The notes under the pieces: model-generated | The model's input: the letters and a program-made list of their open reading frames with translations, nothing else | What the model was told of the DNA's origin: nothing | Databases searched by the model: none | Origin: an uncultured Bacteroides sp. | Lineage (GTDB): Bacteria > Bacteroidota > Bacteroidia > Bacteroidales > Bacteroidaceae | DNA length: 11,235 nucleotides | Direction of reading: 5' to 3' | Assembly (NCBI GenBank): GCA_900557355.1 | Contig: USSR01000168.1 | Coordinates: 1 to 11,235 of the forward strand | Part shown: piece by piece, positions 7,764-11,235 of the stretch | Layout: every line of letters begins with the position of its first letter | How positions within the stretch are numbered: position 1 is the first letter of the stretch | Program-made: the position numbers and the translations under genes

Positions 7764-10046
7764 TTATTCTATATTAATCTGAAAGATTGCAGCAGGAACA
7801 TTTTGCATAGGCCGTTCCACTTCCAGTTTAATAAAGTTGGTTATTATAGGAGCATCTAATTTTATTTCATTTATTGTATGATAATTCCCTCCACATTCAA
7901 AAAAAACAGTTCCTTTATCATCTGACAGTTTATATCTCCGTAAACAGAAAGGCATCACATTTTCAGGATGTCCCATTTGTACAGATTCTAAAGAATGGTC
8001 ATAATCCGTATCCATAAAGAGTAATATTCTGCTTATCTTTTGAGGCATATCCCATTTGAAAGTTATCTCCGGATAGACATCTTCTAAAGAAGCTACCCAT
8101 GCATTAGGTTCCGTAGTAGGACGCACATATCCGTTAGTTATATTTTCACTACCGAAAGACTCGATAGCAGGCGTTATTTTCATTGCAATGTTATGCCCTG
8201 CCGGACGGCGGTCCGGACACCAGAACTCAAATGACTCAAGTCCTGTACCCTTTGGAGGAGTTTGAAAACCGTGGTTGTTGACAGCATAATTAAACTTATT
8301 AAACACAGACAAAAGCCCCGTACAACGCATTTCGCTCATACGCAGACGTATCTTATCATTTCGCATGAACGTCACAAAGGCATATTGTTGACATGGTAAG
8401 TTTTTTGTCAAATCTATATTTACCTTTTGAGTACCTTTCCGCAAATTAAACTTCACTGTTTCTGCAATTATATCCGGCGTATAGTTTTTAGCCTTCTCCG
8501 CATAACGTAATTCTACTGTGAGATTTGTTTCCTCACTCGCATCAACTTCTACCTCAAATTTATACGGAATACCCGGTTCTAAAGGTAATAATTGAGCTGT
8601 AGAGTAATCTAATGTATACCAAGGACCATCAAAAGGTATTTCTGACAAACTTAACTCACTTGAAGCGGATACTTTGGCTTTAGCAGCCAGATTGACATTA
8701 ACATCAATCGGCACCAAAGGAATACTCTGTCCAGCAAGATTCAGTTTCTGTTGTAGTTTATGCATATGAGTAGCAGCAATGAGTTCAACAGGTAATAATC
8801 CATCCGAAAGACACTGTGCTGCCGCCATTCCAACTGCCTGTCCTCCCAGCCCGGACGTAGCCATCACCCGAGATGAACCATGAGCAACATGAGAAGCACT
8901 GATACATCGTCCAGCAAAAAACAGATTCTTTATATCCTTACTCACAAAGCACCGATAAGGAATCTCATAAATACCTTTGGAATGATATTGCATACAGCCA
9001 TTATGCGTACTATAAACGCCTTCTGCCGGATGGAGATCAATAGCCCATCCTCCAAAGGCCACTGTATCATCGTGATGTCGCTGTTCTATAATATCTTTTT
9101 GGTCAAGAGTATATTCACCTACAAATCTTCGACTTTCCCTTTTACCTGGTACTAAACCAACCCATTCAAGAGTCATCGTTTCTGCTTCAGGAAAGTTTCC
9201 GAAATTTTTTATATAATTCCAGACGCCATAAACGACCTTCCATATTTCCCATTTAATCTCTTCAGTATCATGTATGGTATCCAACCGCCCACCATATTCA
9301 AGCCACCAGAATTTACATCCATGTTCACTTGCATTAATACGATTCCATCGAGGAATTTCTTTGATATCTTCCAGCGCATAAGCAGGAGGAACAAATTTCA
9401 CAGGTTTTCCTGTATCTTTACTATAGAAGTAGATAGAGTGTCCAAGCAATTCACCATATTCTCCTTTATCCGGAGCGAATAATTCACCATATACTTGTTT
9501 TTCTTCAGCCCCCATGCGGTAAGCAGCCCCAGCCCGATACGCAATAATACCATCGCCCGAAGCGTCACAAAAGAGTCTGCCACTGATTTCATAGAAAGTA
9601 TAATTCTGTGAACAGAAACCGTATATTTTGGATATTTCATCAGGAGACCGCTTTTCAACGTCATAAACCGCTGTATTGAGCAATAATGTAATATTAGGCT
9701 CATTACGGACTTTTTCTAATAATAAGGTATCCAGAAGAACAGGATTTCCCTCTTTATTACGATAAAGATTATCTACCAGTATTTCATCAATCAGCCCTCC
9801 CTCACGTGACCAACGGTTATTGTTGCCCATATGTGACGTAGCACCCAATATCCAAAGTCGCACCTCGCTCGACGCATTTCCACCAAGCACAGGACGATCC
9901 TGCACAAGAATGGTTTTTACCCCTGCACGAGCAGCTGAAACTGCAGCACATATCCCCGAAATACCTCCACCGACAACAACAAAATCGGCAGAAAGCAAAA
10001 TACTTCTCAGGTTGCGCTTATCTTTTGAAAATGATTCTTGCAACAT
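7764..10046 (-). CDS. FAD-dependent oxidoreductase (FAD_oxidored family) with C-terminal galactose-binding-like region, cytoplasmic
   Basis: A 760-residue flavoprotein with no signal peptide, so probably cytoplasmic. The N-terminal Rossmann unit has FVVVGGGISGICAAVSAARAG (22-42), with the GxGxxG glycines at 26, 28 and 31. PVLGGNASSEVRLW (52-65) is typical of the FAD_oxidored family. FCDASGDGIIAYRAGA (159-174) is a second cofactor segment. FFAGRCISASHVAHGSSR (376-393) followed by GLGGQAVGMAA (399-409) is the C-terminal FAD-binding element. The catalytic part ends near residue 445. The remaining 310 or so residues are beta-rich. From about 600 to 745 (ENITNGYVRPT, NAWVAS, ITFKWDMPQKISRILLFMD, RRYKLSDDKGTVFFECGG, FIKLEVERP) they resemble a discoidin or F5/8-type galactose-binding fold. 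Relatives are sometimes named 'xanthan lyase' in databases, but nothing here resembles a polysaccharide lyase. It lies 16 bases after the symporter gene and 47 before susC. Oxidation or reduction of an imported sugar or derivative is inferred; substrate and electron acceptor are unknown. Confidence 0.88.
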   Translation of the reverse strand: MLQESFSKDKRNLRSILLSADFVVVGGGISGICAAVSAARAGVKTILVQDRPVLGGNASSEVRLWILGATSHMGNNNRWSREGGLIDEILVDNLYRNKEGNPVLLDTLLLEKVRNEPNITLLLNTAVYDVEKRSPDEISKIYGFCSQNYTFYEISGRLFCDASGDGIIAYRAGAAYRMGAEEKQVYGELFAPDKGEYGELLGHSIYFYSKDTGKPVKFVPPAYALEDIKEIPRWNRINASEHGCKFWWLEYGGRLDTIHDTEEIKWEIWKVVYGVWNYIKNFGNFPEAETMTLEWVGLVPGKRESRRFVGEYTLDQKDIIEQRHHDDTVAFGGWAIDLHPAEGVYSTHNGCMQYHSKGIYEIPYRCFVSKDIKNLFFAGRCISASHVAHGSSRVMATSGLGGQAVGMAAAQCLSDGLLPVELIAATHMHKLQQKLNLAGQSIPLVPIDVNVNLAAKAKVSASSELSLSEIPFDGPWYTLDYSTAQLLPLEPGIPYKFEVEVDASEETNLTVELRYAEKAKNYTPDIIAETVKFNLRKGTQKVNIDLTKNLPCQQYAFVTFMRNDKIRLRMSEMRCTGLLSVFNKFNYAVNNHGFQTPPKGTGLESFEFWCPDRRPAGHNIAMKITPAIESFGSENITNGYVRPTTEPNAWVASLEDVYPEITFKWDMPQKISRILLFMDTDYDHSLESVQMGHPENVMPFCLRRYKLSDDKGTVFFECGGNYHTINEIKLDAPIITNFIKLEVERPMQNVPAAIFQINIE

Positions 10047-10062
10047 TCTATTTTTGTATTAT

Positions 10063-11235
10063 TTATTTTCTTTCTTTTTTAGGATAAAGCCAGAGAGCAA
10101 GCAATACTAACGCTATGCCCACAGCTATTACCAGTATCTTTCCTTTTTCTGCTAACCCACCAAGCAGAGCAATCGCAGCACCCGTTAAGAAAATCCCATA
10201 GCTAATTACTCTTTTACTAAATTTATTATCAGCTTCAGTCATCACTTTATCTTCTTTCCTTTCAGTCTCTTTTATACAGTTATTTTCTTTTTCCCATTCT
10301 TGATATTCTACATAACGATGGGATATTTTATGATTCAATTTATAATAGAGTTCAAAAGCGATTAAACAGAATACAGGAAAAGCAACTCCTACAATCATTT
10401 CTTCTGCGCGATTAAATCCAAATCCCCACAACGGAGTAATAAATTTAAAGAAAGCATTTGCTCCTAAACTGACTAATGTCGTCGTTATTACAGAATATTC
10501 TGTTTGTCGTTTTGAGAACAAGGTCCATATAATAGGCAGATATAAAGGAACTCCGGTTAAAGCGGCAACACTGATCACTACATTTACAATGCCTCCCATA
10601 AGGGGAATTAATAATGCTACAATAATTGCAAGCAAGCCAAATATAATGGTTGAAATACGCGCAACTCTCATTAAAGTTTTATCTGAACTCTGCGGAAAAA
10701 GACGTTTGAATATATCATTAGTGACCACTCCGGAAGAAATATTAAGAGTTGCATTAAGAGAACTTGCAGTAGCAAATACCATCCCACTAAGCATAAGCCC
10801 TAGCAAACCGGCTGGAAGTACTTCTTTACACATCATAAGATAGGCTCCTTCAGCATCAATCGTACTAAGCGAAGGGTTAACAATACGGTAAATCATTGGT
10901 GGAAGCATCCACAGAACGGCACTTACGACATACAATCCCCCAAATAAAAAGCCAACCTTACGTGCGCTACTCTGTGAATTGACGCTAGCATAACGTTGAA
11001 CGTACGCCCAATTTCCACCGAGAAATATAGCATTGTATACACCAAAAGCAATAATAAAACCTATTGTATATTCTCCATTCACAAGATTAAAATAAGTAGC
11101 AGGAATAGACTCTATAAAATTCACAACGCCACCAACACGTCCAAAAGAAAGCGGAACGACAATAAGTACAGCCGCCGTCAGTATAATAAACTGAAGTACA
11201 TCCGTTGACACTACAGCCCAAAGTCCGCCAGCCGA
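10063..11235 (-). CDS. Sodium:solute symporter (SSS family), N-terminus cut by right edge
   Basis: The C-terminal 390 residues of an inner-membrane Na+-coupled symporter. The frame is open to the last base of the window (SAGGLWAVVSTDVLQF...). A GTG at 11211 lies inside this conserved '(G)GLWAVV-TDVLQ' membrane segment and is not the true start, so perhaps 100-150 N-terminal residues lie outside. Numbered from the edge, about ten hydrophobic segments can be read (near 12-32, 57-75, 95-113, 140-160, 192-214, 216-238, 246-268, 281-299, 343-361 and 366-384). NWAYVQRYASV (75-85) and GMVFATASSLNATLNISSGVV (151-171) are SSS signatures. The latter Ser/Thr-rich helix corresponds to the one that helps bind Na+ in LeuT-fold symporters. 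A charged cytoplasmic stretch (about 301-340, rich in Glu and Lys) precedes the last two helices. The family carries sugars, sialic acid, proline and other small solutes. Being cotranscribed with a flavoenzyme and SusCD suggests uptake of a glycan-derived product; the substrate is not readable. Confidence 0.93.
   Translation of the reverse strand, partial: SAGGLWAVVSTDVLQFIILTAAVLIVVPLSFGRVGGVVNFIESIPATYFNLVNGEYTIGFIIAFGVYNAIFLGGNWAYVQRYASVNSQSSARKVGFLFGGLYVVSAVLWMLPPMIYRIVNPSLSTIDAEGAYLMMCKEVLPAGLLGLMLSGMVFATASSLNATLNISSGVVTNDIFKRLFPQSSDKTLMRVARISTIIFGLLAIIVALLIPLMGGIVNVVISVAALTGVPLYLPIIWTLFSKRQTEYSVITTTLVSLGANAFFKFITPLWGFGFNRAEEMIVGVAFPVFCLIAFELYYKLNHKISHRYVEYQEWEKENNCIKETERKEDKVMTEADNKFSKRVISYGIFLTGAAIALLGGLAEKGKILVIAVGIALVLLALWLYPKKERK

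Larger units (their letters stand above)
1..11235 (-). other. Polysaccharide utilization locus segment, single apparent operon open at both ends
   Basis: Seven collinear minus-strand genes are separated by 16, 47, 17, about 61, 32 and 23 bases in transcription order, with no intrinsic terminator recognised in any gap. The SusC/SusD pair, a surface hydrolase and a SusE-type lipoprotein define a PUL. The symporter and flavoprotein genes ahead of susC are so closely spaced that they are probably part of the same unit. A regulator, the main promoter and further degrading enzymes are expected outside the window. That the transcript is continuous is inferred from spacing and direction only. Confidence 0.8.

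Noticed and set aside
9398..9703. Minus-strand alternative frames within the oxidoreductase gene, which might suggest a frameshift or nested gene
   Set aside because: The main frame is uninterrupted with all FAD-binding motifs in order, so the alternatives are out-of-frame shadows.
7764..10046. Naming the flavoprotein a xanthan lyase, as some database entries for relatives do
   Set aside because: The protein has a complete FAD-binding signature, no signal peptide and no lyase motif, so the lyase name is most likely inherited misannotation.
1..11235. CRISPR arrays, tRNA or rRNA genes, insertion sequences, phage or defence genes
   Set aside because: No repeat-spacer pattern, RNA gene signature, transposase or integrase motif was seen; all long frames belong to the PUL.

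Overview
The window looks like part of a polysaccharide utilization locus (PUL) from a gut-type Bacteroidota, probably Bacteroides or a close relative. The evidence is an adjacent SusC/SusD pair, lipoproteins with acidic residues right after the lipobox cysteine, AT-rich leaders without strong Shine-Dalgarno sequences, and moderately low GC. The species cannot be named from this sequence. Every supported gene lies on the minus strand, so transcription runs from the high-coordinate end to the low-coordinate end.

Layout in transcription order: (1) a sodium:solute symporter cut by the right edge (10063-11235); (2) a 760-residue FAD-dependent oxidoreductase of the FAD_oxidored type with a beta-rich C-terminal extension (7764-10046); (3) a SusC-like TonB-dependent outer-membrane transporter (4642-7716); (4) its SusD-like lipoprotein partner (2909-4624); (5) a lipoprotein glycoside hydrolase with a clan GH-A-like (beta/alpha)8 signature (1540 to about 2847); (6) a lipoprotein with two SusE-like modules and a FISUMP-like C-terminal domain, probably a surface glycan-binding protein (77-1507); (7) the first 17 codons of another exported protein, cut by the left edge (1-53). 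Intergenic gaps are 16 to about 61 bases, none holds a convincing terminator, and no stretch over 300 bases lacks a gene. The set reads as one operon open at both ends.

Inferred joint function: the FISUMP protein and SusD capture a glycan at the cell surface, the GH-A lipoprotein cuts it, SusC imports the fragments into the periplasm, the Na+ symporter carries a small product across the inner membrane, and the FAD enzyme acts on it in the cytoplasm. The substrate cannot be read from the sequence. No regulator (hybrid two-component system, ECF sigma/anti-sigma pair, SusR- or AraC-type) lies in the window. SusC lacks the N-terminal STN signalling domain, so regulation by a sigma/anti-sigma pair acting through this transporter is unlikely. 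The least conventional parts are the cytoplasmic flavoprotein with its fused C-terminal module, the FISUMP-tailed surface protein, and a hydrolase that cannot be placed confidently in a family.
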